64,000 nt of DNA from Puccinia triticina (GCF_026914185.1 NC_070571.1:2170001-2234000), one strand, 5' to 3'; positions 10,575 through 20,172 are shown, numbered from the stretch's first letter. Notes: generated by a model from the sequence alone, not told the origin. Numbers and translations are program-made.

Positions 10575-12977
10575 ATGAGTTTACCGTTTAGCGCACCAGA
10601 TTTGGAGAATGGATTTGCTCCTCCATCAACCCCTTTTAGGAACAGACCTGCGGCCGGAACTTCAGCCTTGAATTGGAATCCGGATACAACAAACCCACCT
10701 GCACCACCCAGAAAAGACAAAGGAAAGGGAATTGACCTTCAACTCAGAGACCAATACGGAGATGAATTATCAGATTCGGATGAAACTCCTCAAAACACAA
10801 ACTTACCGCAACGTAACAATACTCCACATCAACCTATATCGGGGTACGGAATTCACAACACGGAAAATATTCGAGAAACTATGTATCAACCTCAGTTTCA
10901 ACAACGACAACAGCCAATTCCACCCCCACCGGTTCAACAACCACCCATTCAGCATCCACAAGCTTTTTATCCACAGTACTACCAACCCCCACAGTTCCAC
11001 CAAGTCAAACCAGTCATTATTAAAGAGCCTGGACTCTTCTATGATGGCAACCAATTTATGAAGTTCTTAAAGCGTTTCGAAAGAACGGCCAACGCTTTCC
11101 AAGCAACGGATTACGATAAGGCGCTTCAGATTGGACGATTTGTGCGGACAGAGGAACTCAAGAGCGAACTCGAGGAGATGGACGGATACAATGACTGCGA
11201 CTGGAAAAAATTACGGAAAGAAATGGTCAAAACATGGGGCAAATTAGATAATACTATTATGTACACCACCGATGATTTAATCAAAGTGGCAAAACAGCAA
11301 GCCAAGAACGGAGTCACAAATTATCGAGACTACAAGACCTATCTTGGGAAGTTCACCTCAATTCTCAAGTACCTTATTAAAAATGATCACATTAGCAAGG
11401 AGGAGGACGCGGCCCTGCTATTCCTAAGTGCCTTTTCAAATGAAAGTCAAAGAAGCATCAAACGGACTCTAGTCAACAAGGGACAACTTCCAAAAGCCAA
11501 GGATGGAAGCAATAAGGCACCTAAATGGGATGACCTTGTGGCAGCGGCAGAAACTGAAATCCGAATTAACGAAGGCTATGTCAATTTCTCAAGCTTTTCC
11601 GAGTCAAATCAAGCTATGCAGAAAAATCTAGAGGCTAGGAAAGGTGACGGGAAACGGCGAGAACAAATGTTACAAGAAACCCCAAATGACAAAGCAGTAG
11701 AACAGAAGTTAAATGAAGTCCAACAGGAGTTGGCATCACTTAAGCAGCAGCTTAAAAACACGGCACCAGTTTATCGAAAGGGACCAGTGGAGAGACAAGA
11801 ATTTTCTCGCGAAGCGCCAAGACCATCCACCCCACTATATGAATCTACAATCTGCTACTATTGTAAACGGGAAGGGCACTCTACCGGACAATGCCCAGAA
11901 TTCATTAAAGACAAGAGTCAAGGATTGGTGAAGAGAGAGGGGAAAGAGTGGTACTTACCGAATGGACAACACATTCCTTGGAACCCATCTCGGCCAATCC
12001 GTTCAGTAGTGGCAAGTGCTTCGGCAGATCCCGCCATGCAAGATGCGATTAGAAACTTAGCTGAATCAAGACAAAATAACGGAAGCACTCCCATGATGCA
12101 AAGCTCAGCTCAGACTGTCGAATGGGAACCACCTCAACTTGGTGCAGAAAACTATCTGAGAACTCATGCAATTACAAGATCTGAAGCTCAGAAAGGTCGG
12201 CGTAGCGTGAGGATCCAAGAACCAGAAAAAGACGGCATGATAGAAAGAGGACACCGGCCAATTAAAGACACATTGATCAAGATGTGCGGCAAGTCTGGAG
12301 GAAAATGGAGAGAATATCTACCTCTAGTGCTTTTTTCAGACAGGATTTTGACAAAACGTACAACAGGTTACTCACCATTTGAACTTGTTTTTGGACAAAA
12401 AGCAGTGCTACCTGTGGATCTAGAAATGGACACCTATCTAGGAATTGATTGGACGGAAATCAAAACTACAGAACAGCTGTTAGAAGCTCGAACAAAGCAA
12501 TTAGAAAGGAGGGACGAAATTCTGGAAATAGCTCACAAGAAACTAATGAAAGCTAGAGAATCCTCTGTTCGGTACTGGGACCAAAAAATGGCAGCAAGAC
12601 TCCGAAACCCTCTTGATCCTGGCGAACTAGTTTTAATTTACAATAAAAGCTTGGAGGACCAATGGGGAAAGCTTTTTCTTAACCGATGGAATGGTCCTTT
12701 TAGAATCACTAAACAACTACCAAAGGGGTCGTATATCTTGGAGGAATTGGATGGTGTGGAACTTAAAAGGGCTTACGCAGCTTCTCATATCAAACGCTTT
12801 TACCCACGTGGACGTGAACTTGAGGAGATCCAACAAGACGAGGATCCAGATCAACCTGATTTGTCGGATGAGGACGACACTGGTGAAAATTTGCATGAAG
12901 ATTCTGATGAAGAACTGGACAACAATCTGAATTGGTGCCCATCTCCAAGTTGGGGGAGAAAACAACATTCTATTTGA
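10575..12977 (+). CDS. Gag fused to integrase C-terminus (element B)
   Basis: An 800-residue ORF starting at an ATG. The N-terminal 85 residues or so are proline-rich and disordered, then glutamine/proline runs lead to a capsid-like domain (about 145-330). A CCHC knuckle C-x2-C-x4-H-x4-C begins at about residue 427. From about residue 552 the protein changes abruptly into the end of a Ty3 integrase: GMIERGH with the last catalytic glutamate, RTTGYSPFELVFGQ, and a GPF/Y-type motif NRWNGPFRI. An acidic tail follows. Protease, reverse transcriptase, RNase H and most of integrase are missing. The fusion is in frame with no stops. Gag function is plausible; catalysis is not possible. Confidence 0.92.
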   Translation: MSLPFSAPDLENGFAPPSTPFRNRPAAGTSALNWNPDTTNPPAPPRKDKGKGIDLQLRDQYGDELSDSDETPQNTNLPQRNNTPHQPISGYGIHNTENIRETMYQPQFQQRQQPIPPPPVQQPPIQHPQAFYPQYYQPPQFHQVKPVIIKEPGLFYDGNQFMKFLKRFERTANAFQATDYDKALQIGRFVRTEELKSELEEMDGYNDCDWKKLRKEMVKTWGKLDNTIMYTTDDLIKVAKQQAKNGVTNYRDYKTYLGKFTSILKYLIKNDHISKEEDAALLFLSAFSNESQRSIKRTLVNKGQLPKAKDGSNKAPKWDDLVAAAETEIRINEGYVNFSSFSESNQAMQKNLEARKGDGKRREQMLQETPNDKAVEQKLNEVQQELASLKQQLKNTAPVYRKGPVERQEFSREAPRPSTPLYESTICYYCKREGHSTGQCPEFIKDKSQGLVKREGKEWYLPNGQHIPWNPSRPIRSVVASASADPAMQDAIRNLAESRQNNGSTPMMQSSAQTVEWEPPQLGAENYLRTHAITRSEAQKGRRSVRIQEPEKDGMIERGHRPIKDTLIKMCGKSGGKWREYLPLVLFSDRILTKRTTGYSPFELVFGQKAVLPVDLEMDTYLGIDWTEIKTTEQLLEARTKQLERRDEILEIAHKKLMKARESSVRYWDQKMAARLRNPLDPGELVLIYNKSLEDQWGKLFLNRWNGPFRITKQLPKGSYILEELDGVELKRAYAASHIKRFYPRGRELEEIQQDEDPDQPDLSDEDDTGENLHEDSDEELDNNLNWCPSPSWGRKQHSI

Positions 12978-13417
12978 GAATGTTTTTCTCCCTAGCAAAA
13001 GTATTATATTTAAAATTGAAATTTTTCTCTTTGGGTTATTCTTGAACAACACATTTTCTCTATGTTGAAGTCATTCAGAACATTAAAAACTCACTTCTCA
13101 AGCAAGGTTGAGGACAACCTGTTTAAGTTGGGGGAGGGGTGTTGGTATATATATTTCAGGCTAATAATCAAAAGATAAAAAGAGACTAGCCTACTGTACA
13201 AGAGATAAAAAGAAAAGAATAATACATTTTTTAGTTTTACCTCATATAAGTTTTTTTTATTTTTTTTTCTATTATCTATCGATTTTTTTGGTTTTGTGAC
13301 GATTTTACCCCAGGAAACACGCAGCATAGGCGACTAAAAGAAAAAGCAAAGCAAAAATAATTAGTATAAAAATAATAATGCATAAAAAAAAAAAGAAAGA
13401 TAGAAACTCACTTTTGG
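12978..13417 (+). other. AT-rich spacer with two extra polypurine tracts
   Basis: AAGTTGGGGGAG occurs at about 12949-12960 and 13125-13136, the same tract that primes plus-strand synthesis before the 3' LTR at 16155. The second is followed by GGGTGTTGGTATATATA, which looks like the start of a lost LTR. This suggests that the 3' part of B was joined on by recombination between elements. No sense-strand gene is visible. Confidence 0.55.
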
Positions 13418-14802
13418 TCAATTGGCTTGACGAACAAGATGGTCGGTGGTCAGATATCGATGGGCCCAGGCCTGAAAAAGGTCAATACGTTCCATGTGGT
13501 CGAATCCATTCGGAGAAGGGTTGCGGTTAGAGAACGCAACAAAGTCCTCGACCATTCCGACATAGAAATGAAAAAGGATAGCTGGTTCAACCGTGGCGGG
13601 AGTCGTTGGGACAATACCGTGTCGGCGGGTAAGAAGCGCTTCGATTTGATGAGGGCGAAGGAAGGGAAATTCCGTTATACCATAATCACCGCGAACAGAC
13701 GGCGAAGGGATGCGCGGGAAGCCCTCAATGGGTTCATTATCGTGGTCAGAAAGTTCATTGATTTCGGATCTGGGATGGGCCGGCTCGTTCTCAGTAGAAG
13801 CCAACTCATCCACCTCGATAGCCTGCTGAGTTTTGGGCTGCAATGGAAGGCCGCGAGGACGAACTGTCCAAGCGGGTAGCGGTGTCCAGGAGTCTTCAAG
13901 AGCAACTTGGTTGGACGATAAGACCTATGTAGATATACAACTCAATGGGCATCAGCACAGTTCTGCGCTGAGAAAAGAATCAAAAGAGTAACTTACCGGC
14001 GCTGGGGAACTGTCAGGGGCTCTTGGATGGAAGATGGGCGAGTCAGGGTTAGGCAAGCGATCTGGGGTTCGAGGGCAGTAGACCGGCGATCCGGCAACAG
14101 GATTAATACCCTCAGGCGGGCTAGAAGTTGGATACGGTGTTGGAGTTCTGAATCGGGGGTGAAGCCCAACCAAACCGGGAGGGATTGCCGGGGCTGCGAC
14201 CTCAGCTGCAGAGGAAGTCGAGCCAAGGAGAGTTTGGACGTTCGGAGGGGCCCGATCACTGTTATTAGAACCCAAGAACTACACAAGATAGGGTCAGATG
14301 GCAGTATGGGCAAAGATGACTAAAGAAAATACCTTACCGTCTCTAAAGTCTGCATGGTTGCATCGCCAACAATGAACGGTCGAAGAGCCACCGGGGACTC
14401 AAGACAGATGTCAGACATCATCAGCGAGTTTGAGAGATAGTCACGCTGGTCCTGGGTCCAGTTCATGTGATCAAGTGAAGAATGGGTTGGCGGCTCAGCA
14501 GGCGCATCAGCACGAGGCGTCTGGCGAACACAACAATCAGTTTCCCTTGAAATAATAAAACATCAGAGATACAGGGAAAGAAAACCTACCTTGGGGAATG
14601 GCTGCCCAAGAGGGTGGTGGTTTAAGAGGTTTCGATCGAAACCCATGGTATCAAGGACCGAGGAATTCATCTACAGAAGAGAGCATCGTTAGCAAGGATG
14701 AAAGTTGAATCTGAAGAAGGGAGGACGCACCTGTTTTGCAGCAGAACTCACACGAGGACGTAAATAATAAGGGTGTGAAGGTTGGCTAGAGGAGGTAGTC
14801 AT
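13418..14802 (-). CDS. Intron-bearing antisense gene inside element B
   Basis: Minus-strand gene, unknown function. The best model has five exons: 14802-14731, 14670-14590, 14520-14338, 14278-13997 and 13924-13418. All four introns (60, 69, 59 and 72 nt) are GT..AG and phase 0; every exon is a multiple of three, giving 374 residues. A TATAAAA box lies at 14901-14907 on the minus strand, about 100 bp before the ATG; an in-frame ATG at 14949 lies upstream of it. The protein is proline/serine-rich with a motif LPNPDSPIFHPR in exon 4, an acidic stretch in exon 5 and a hydrophobic-aromatic C-terminal region (residues about 315-374) containing FHFYVGMVEDFVAF. The same LPNP..SPI.HPR motif occurs in the antisense ORF of element A. 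Antisense placement would protect its introns during retrotransposition. Confidence 0.75.
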
Positions 14803-14900
14803 AACAGGGTCGATGGGGATTGAAGGAACTAATGCAAAAGGGTGGTTGGACGCTGAGGAGATGATGGGGAGGAAACCTGAATCAACGGAGAGAAGGCTTG

Positions 14901-14907
14901 TTTTATA
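14901..14907 (-). promoter_or_regulatory. TATA box of the antisense gene
   Basis: TATAAAA on the minus strand, about 100 bp upstream of the proposed start codon at 14802. If functional, the antisense gene is expressed independently of the LTR promoter. Confidence 0.5.
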
Positions 14908-14952
14908 CCCTTCAGAGAGCCTATCAGCCTTGCCCGTATGGCCGGACATCAC

Positions 14953-16168
14953 CAGGAATCAGGATGCGAGTAGACGACTTACCTGGCTGCCTGGCAACAA
15001 CAAAGGCTTGAGGGCCCTGCCTCATTATTCGGATCCTTTGATCACGGCTCGGCGGGCGATGGCCGAGGTAATATAACCAAACGCACCCGTCATGAAGCCG
15101 GTCATGACCCGGACGTCCCAACCGGAGCATAACGTACTGAGTAAAGGATGAAAGGGCTTCAGCTGGAAGACAATGCAGCTGAAGCAATATAAACTTAATA
15201 TAAACAAATAACATTACATACCTTATGGGCTCAGCTTTGGCTGTCCGGAAGAACGAAGCGGGGATCGAATTCCTGCAGCTCAAGGCCGCAGAAGCAAGCT
15301 CGAGTTCAATCCTGAAGGCTGGTGACGGCGGCAGGAGGCGGCGAAATCGACGGATTGGCTCTGAGGCACTGAGTGCGCCTCAAAGGAATCCGCCCCGGGA
15401 GATGGAGGAGGTGGTCGGCGAAGTTGGCTTGTGAGTTGTTTGGAGGTCGTTTGGATCGAGAAGACGCCGGAAGGTCGCGAAGTTTGGTCCCATGCAGCTC
15501 AAGACTGCAGAAGCGAGCTCGAATTCGTTCCTGAGGCTAGCGGTGGTGGAGGAGAAGACAGCTTGATGAATCGTGGGCAACGAACTATGTGTCGGGAGGA
15601 TTATCTATGATCCGAGTCGGACCTCAGGTATGGTCGGAGCCAAACACAATCGGCCGGCATCGCAGACGGGGGGATCAGACAGACTGGACGGGTAGCGCGC
15701 GCCCCCAATCACTACTCGACAACAGAACGGGCGGGCGCGATCAACACAGAGCACCCGGGCCCATGGCCCGTTTACTCAGGAACAGCGTACGGGTCCCCGA
15801 TCAATACTCGTTGATCCGGGCTCGCGGCTTCAAGCGCGCGCACTCTGGAGCTCTAGCGCGGCAACTACGTACAACGGCGACACGAAGTCACATGCTGCGG
15901 CGCTGCGCAACTGCGCAGCTGCGGACTGCGCGCAGCACTTTGACTCCCAGACATGAAAAATTTTCCAGCTCACAAAGCACCTCAAAAATCACAAAATCCA
16001 ATTTTTGTGCAAACTTCACTCCATGGTACTCCAGCGACAAAAGAAAGCCAATATTCCAGAATTCTGGAATGACAGCTGTGCAAACTCAACTTTCAAGCTT
16101 TCAAAAATCTAAACGGGGCACTTTTTCACGGCGAATTGTCTGGGGACAGACAATAAGTTGGGGGAGAA
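14953..16168. other. 3' region of element B with a tandem duplication
   Basis: Between the antisense gene and the 3' LTR. Two related segments near 15276-15345 and 15493-15560 (CTCAAG..GCAGAAGC.AGCTCGA) are tandem duplicates about 217 bp apart. Minus-strand reading of 15283-14990 shows further open stretches with GT..AG pairs (GTATGT at about 15219, GTAAGT at about 14982), so extra 5' exons are possible. GC-rich from 15590 to 15950. No recognisable protein. Confidence 0.45.
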
Positions 16169-16842
16169 TGTGGTATACAAAATGGGAAAAATCAAAAGTT
16201 TTTCTCTCATTTGCGTAATTAGTCATAGAATGCCTCATGGTACGACCATATGGACCCCAGAAATGGAATCTACGGCCAAATTACCCCCTAGTCTCCACTG
16301 AAAGTGTAACTGTAGCCCCACTGCACTGGAAGTTAGACCCTCCGGACAACCTGTAGCACCCTGTTGACCCCTGTCACGCACCTCAAGCCACCTTTCCCTA
16401 CTCCATGGTATCTCCACTGCATATATTATTTTGCCTTTGTTTTCTAGCTGCATGACATCATCCAGCACTGCCACTGCAGTCTGTGCCATTGTTCTCCGCA
16501 TTCTAGAACTTTCACCTCCACTTTTGTTTGGTTTTATTGCATCACATGCCATTGTTCCCTGCATCATGCATGCACCCCTTGCATAAATTGTACACAGCGC
16601 AGGCCAGCTAAAATCCCTCACTGGGGCTGCCCTGGAGCTAAAATCCCTCACATTTGTCTATATAAGGGGCTCTCTCCCCCTCATTTGTAGCTCCTCAGTT
16701 TATTACTCATCAGTGATTCACTCACCACCTTGTACTCTCAACACTTACAACTATACTCATAACAACCCTTATATATCAATAACAAATCTTTATAAAGTGT
16801 ATCGAATAAACTCATCTTGAGCATTCACTCCTATCACCTAAT

Positions 16843-16876
<34 letters not shown>

Positions 16877-16966
16877 AGCTGGTAGTATAGAAGGGCAGAG
16901 CTTGCAACTCCTTCATCCCCTTCTCCATTCAGCAAAAGGGTTTCACAACCACTTTTGAGTCTTACA
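16169..16966 (+). repeat. 3' LTR of element B
   Basis: Copy of 9186-9983. The promoter boxes are at 16606-16620 and 16636-16650 and the TATA at 16659-16667. It ends TTACA, followed by the target duplication ACGG and the rest of the element A integrase gene. Confidence 0.93.
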
Positions 16967-16970
16967 ACGG

Positions 16971-17267
16971 GAGTCAGTCATTCAGCAGGCATACAAGCAA
17001 ATGAAAAATTCTTGTGCGAAATCTGTTGAATTCTGGAACGAGAAGCATTCAGACAGGGGGCCTATTTCTCCGGATACGAAGGTTTTGGTTTATAACAAAT
17101 CTCTTGAAAGCCAATGGGGTAAACTGTTTAAAAACCGCTGGAATGGCCCCTATAAGGTGGTTTTGCAAGAAAAATCTGGCTCTTACGTGCTTAAACAATT
17201 GGATGGCACAGAGCTCAAAAGACGGTACGCTGCGCCACAGGTTAAGGTTTATTACGACCGGGCCTGA
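16971..17267 (+). pseudogene. Integrase C-terminal part of element A
   Basis: Continuation of the integrase frame broken at 9185. It contains an SH3-like GPY/F module (NRWNGPYKVV) ending LKRRYAAPQVKVYYDRA, then TGA. It matches the end of the element B fusion ORF in order of motifs, which shows that A and B are related. This exon-like tail is undamaged, while upstream pol is full of stops. Confidence 0.9.
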
Positions 17268-17375
17268 AAACAGCTAACAAAGTAAAGAAGATAGGCGGTT
17301 GGGAGGGAAGGGAGCTCTATGTACACTATAATATCGCCAAACTCGACCGTTCCCTTCAATTCTGGACCTGCTAAA

Positions 17376-17376
<1 letters not shown>

Positions 17377-17414
<38 letters not shown>
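17377..17414. repeat. Poly-A run of about 38
   Basis: Uninterrupted adenines just downstream of the element A integrase. This could be a slipped microsatellite or the scar of a captured polyadenylated RNA joined to the element; the downstream RRM ORF makes the second idea worth testing. Confidence 0.8.
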
Positions 17415-17415
<1 letters not shown>

Positions 17416-17511
17416 AAGAGATGGGGATTAGTTTGGCGGTCATATTTCTATTTTGGATATCATTCTTCACTCATTTTCCTTTTGAAAACTCATAAAATCA
17501 AGGCTTACAAC

Positions 17512-18156
17512 TTAGATACGGTTCACCTCTGCCCGGATTGATTCCTGTTCCGCCATTTGGCGCAACATTCCCATAACTATGCGCTTGACGGCGGTCATTG
17601 GGATAGTACGGAAGGTCTGGTCGGTGAAAGGAAGGCGGTTTGGATTTTCGTGAAAGGCGCGGTTTCGGGACTGATTTGTATGGATTATTTGATTAAAGGT
17701 GTTGCTAATATGCCCCATAACGAATTCGACGCTGGACGCCCGGATGACAGAACAGACTTCAGGGCCGTACTTGGTAGGAGTATTAGGGAAATTGTCTGCG
17801 GTTTCAGAAAGTATGCGATATGGATTGCCTTGGGAACCGTTCAGCGGCATCCACTCGTCTTCGTCGGCTTCTTCATCAGCCTCCGCAGCATACAAATCAT
17901 AGGGATCATCGATGGGACTTGGACGTGGATGATAGATGGGACTTCCAGGGTTCGGGAAATTATTTGGGGAGTGGTTAGGAATAAATAAAGGGCTAGGTGG
18001 CGCGGGATCTTGCGCATTGGATTCGCTAGGTACATTAATCACTTCGCCATCTACGTCAGCAGAGGAGTTAAATTCGGCGGAAGGTTCGCGCAGAGAATCA
18101 TTAGAATGTACTATTTGGCCAGGTTGGAACGGTGCGACTTCGCCAGGCATCAACAT
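17512..18156 (-). CDS. Antisense ORF in element A
   Basis: A single open frame of 214 residues beginning with ATG at 18156 and lying antisense to the retrotransposon. TATATAT-like sequence about 45 bp upstream (near 18200) could be its promoter. The protein is acidic and proline-rich. It has the motif FPNPGSPIYHPR, matching LPNPDSPIFHPR of the spliced antisense gene in element B, and both end in a comparable C-terminal helical region (VEFVMGHISNTFNQII here). Function unknown; no recognised domain. Unlike B's gene it needs no splicing. Confidence 0.6.
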   Translation of the reverse strand: MLMPGEVAPFQPGQIVHSNDSLREPSAEFNSSADVDGEVINVPSESNAQDPAPPSPLFIPNHSPNNFPNPGSPIYHPRPSPIDDPYDLYAAEADEEADEDEWMPLNGSQGNPYRILSETADNFPNTPTKYGPEVCSVIRASSVEFVMGHISNTFNQIIHTNQSRNRAFHENPNRLPFTDQTFRTIPMTAVKRIVMGMLRQMAEQESIRAEVNRI

Positions 18157-18701
18157 AATGAAAGTAGTGTATGTTTTTTTTAGTAGGACTATGGGTCGAT
18201 ATATACTTCTATAGACGCGAAAGACTGGCGGATGAAGAAGCCATCGGACCGGCTCGAAGTATCGGCTTTATAGACCTGGAATCAACGGATGGAACCACGA
18301 CTCGGCCCAGCTTCTAGAGTTTTAGTACGAAGACGCCCAGCCGAGAGCATCGGCTGCTTTTGGAATCAAATGAAACACGAACAGGCAAGGGTTTCCTCGC
18401 CTGCTCAACGGATTGGTACATATGAAACAAGATGCGGCGACTTTTGCGCCCGGCTTGGACCCATGAAACAAGGAGACGCCGCCGTACCCGATTCCGCTTC
18501 TCTGATAGTTCGCCTGAAAGGGACATGTTCCCTACCTGTCCTTTACTCTGCAATCATCAGCGCCCACCCCGAGCGCACTGGCGAATGGAAACTCAGTTCC
18601 CCTTGTAACCTTTCTTCAAAGATTCTAGTTCTTTCCATCCAAATTTTCCTTCGTTTACTGCTTTCGGACCGAAACCAAAAACAAGAAAACACGAGCCCAG
18701 A

Positions 18702-19103
18702 ATGGAGTCTATGACGCCAGATCTTCTCAAAAGAATCGGTCAGCCCCCAAAGCGCACTCTTACGACCATCCGAGTGCGGAATCTTGCGCCCGGAACCAGT
18801 CTGGACGATGTAATAGCCGCTTTTAGCGACTTTGGCGAAATATTGGACTGTGTCCTCAAGCAGCGCTACCACGGACAGCTGCTACAAGTATCAGCTTTGA
18901 TCCTTTTTGAATCTGAAGCGCAAGCTGCGCATGCAATACGCGAAATGGACGGCGCGGTGGCCGACGGACAGATACTGGTCGTGGAACTCAAAGCAAATAA
19001 GAACCAAGCCCAAATTACTACTACGGATGGCGCAGCGCAGGACGTCGGATCTAACGCTGCGGAGGTACCTGTCACGCAATCCCTCCTGTCACGAATCTCC
19101 TGA
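18702..19103 (+). CDS. RRM-domain protein carried by element A
   Basis: A 133-residue ORF from ATG 18702, between integrase and the 3' LTR and in the sense orientation. Residues about 20-95 form one RNA recognition motif: an RNP2-like IRVRNL, an RNP1-like core ending SALILFES with weak aromatic content, and the expected alternation of beta strands and helices (LDDVIAAFSDFGEI, QAAHAIREMDG). The tail is short and polar. Upstream flank GCCCAGA before the ATG. This looks like an RNA-binding accessory protein that might bind element RNA, or a captured host fragment. Ty3 elements normally lack an RRM. The fold assignment is good; the role is inference. Confidence 0.8.
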   Translation: MESMTPDLLKRIGQPPKRTLTTIRVRNLAPGTSLDDVIAAFSDFGEILDCVLKQRYHGQLLQVSALILFESEAQAAHAIREMDGAVADGQILVVELKANKNQAQITTTDGAAQDVGSNAAEVPVTQSLLSRIS

Positions 19104-19451
19104 AAGCAACCCAGCGCGGAAATGGCAACTCTTCATTGAGATTAAACCAAGGAAAGATCATAATCTAAGTTGCCTTTAATACAAAGCTATAAAACAGTAT
19201 AAAAATTATAAAAGACATAGAAAACATATTAAAATATTAAAAATACTTAAGAAAATTCTCTGCATAATATAAAATCCTAAAAAAAAAAAAAAAAATAGTA
19301 CCAGCCAGGCCCCATCTTCTTCTCTTTCTCTTTCTTTCTCATTTCCTTTGCTTTTTTTTCTATTCTTTTCTTCTTTTCTCATCATCCACTATATGAAGAC
19401 CGCCTCATTCTCGCTTTGGATGATGGGGACATCATCGAATTTGGGGGTGGA

Positions 19452-20168
19452 TGTGGTGAGCCTCATCAAAAGCACCTTCACTCTCCGCAGGCTCCAGGAA
19501 TCAACTATCAGGGCGACCAACCACTCAGGACAACAACACGGAACACCAGACACAGGACCCAGGTGCCTCAACATCAAACACTCCATCATCGCCAAATCCA
19601 GACATGCATCAAACATCAATCCACATTGGTCATCAACTCAACAGCCCTTTCCTTGTCTCTTGGTTTCACACTAATGCACCTACTTTGGGATTAGTACTTG
19701 TCTCATCTTCATGCATCCCTTTTGTTAATTTCTCTTACACTTCTCCTTGATTGAAGTTTTTCACTGTTTCATTTTTCCCACAACCACAAGTCAACCGCCC
19801 CCCAGATTGTCTATATAAACTGCCCCTTTGTCCACACTTTTGTCCCCCATCAGCTCGTCAGACAGTAGTTGGTCAATAGTTATATAGTCTCATAGTTACC
19901 TTATAGTCAATTACAGTAGCCATTCTGCCTTGACAATTATATCATCTTGCCTGTTCAACATCCAGTAACCATTCTGTGGGAGAGCATTACTTACTTTGCC
20001 ATTTCATCACCTTACCCTGATATCTTCTTGATCTTCTGCGCCACACCTTTTCTTGAGTTTCATTACTCTATTGGTGTCCTCTACTCTTTAGCATTTCACC
20101 CGGAGGGCAGCCTTTTCACGCACTCATCCCCTCCACAGCTATCTCTATCCCACGGAGTAGTCCCCACA
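19452..20168 (+). repeat. 3' LTR of element A
   Basis: 717 bp starting TGTGGTGAGCC and ending CCCCACA, followed by the duplicated CCGG. It shows the uninterrupted version of the site occupied by the solo LTR at 2303-3236. A TATATAA box lies near 19812. Confidence 0.93.
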
Positions 20169-20172
20169 CCGG

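Larger units (their letters stand above)
9186..16966 (+). mobile_element. Ty3-like LTR retrotransposon B, non-autonomous, nested in A
   Basis: The two 798-bp LTRs (9186-9983 and 16169-16966) start TGTGGTATAC, end TTACA and look identical by eye. The 4-bp direct repeat ACGG flanks the element (9182-9185 and 16967-16970). A purine tract AAGTTGGGGGAGAA (16155-16168) precedes the 3' LTR. The 6.2-kb interior holds one long sense ORF (gag fused to the integrase C-terminus) and an intron-bearing antisense gene. Protease, reverse transcriptase and RNase H are absent. LTR identity implies recent insertion, so the enzymes must have been supplied by another element. Confidence 0.95.
2215..20168 (+). mobile_element. 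Ty3-like LTR retrotransposon A, with nested insertions
   Basis: The 5' LTR (2215-3875) and 3' LTR (19452-20168) start TGTGGTGAGCC and end CCCCACA. They are flanked by the 4-bp direct repeat CCGG (2211-2214 and 20169-20172). Removing the solo LTR in the 5' LTR and element B in the integrase gene leaves about 9.2 kb. A purine-rich tract (19441-19451) precedes the 3' LTR, and a TGGTGTCCCAACAG-like candidate primer-binding site lies 2 nt after the 5' LTR. Order: gag, protease, reverse transcriptase, RNase H, integrase, then a 2.2-kb 3' region with two extra ORFs. The LTRs differ by roughly ten changes over about 720 bp, yet pol has five stops. Confidence 0.95.

Noticed and set aside
13427..13879. 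150-residue plus-strand ORF in element B
   Set aside because: It lies opposite exon 5 of the spliced antisense gene, which has the better coding and splice evidence.
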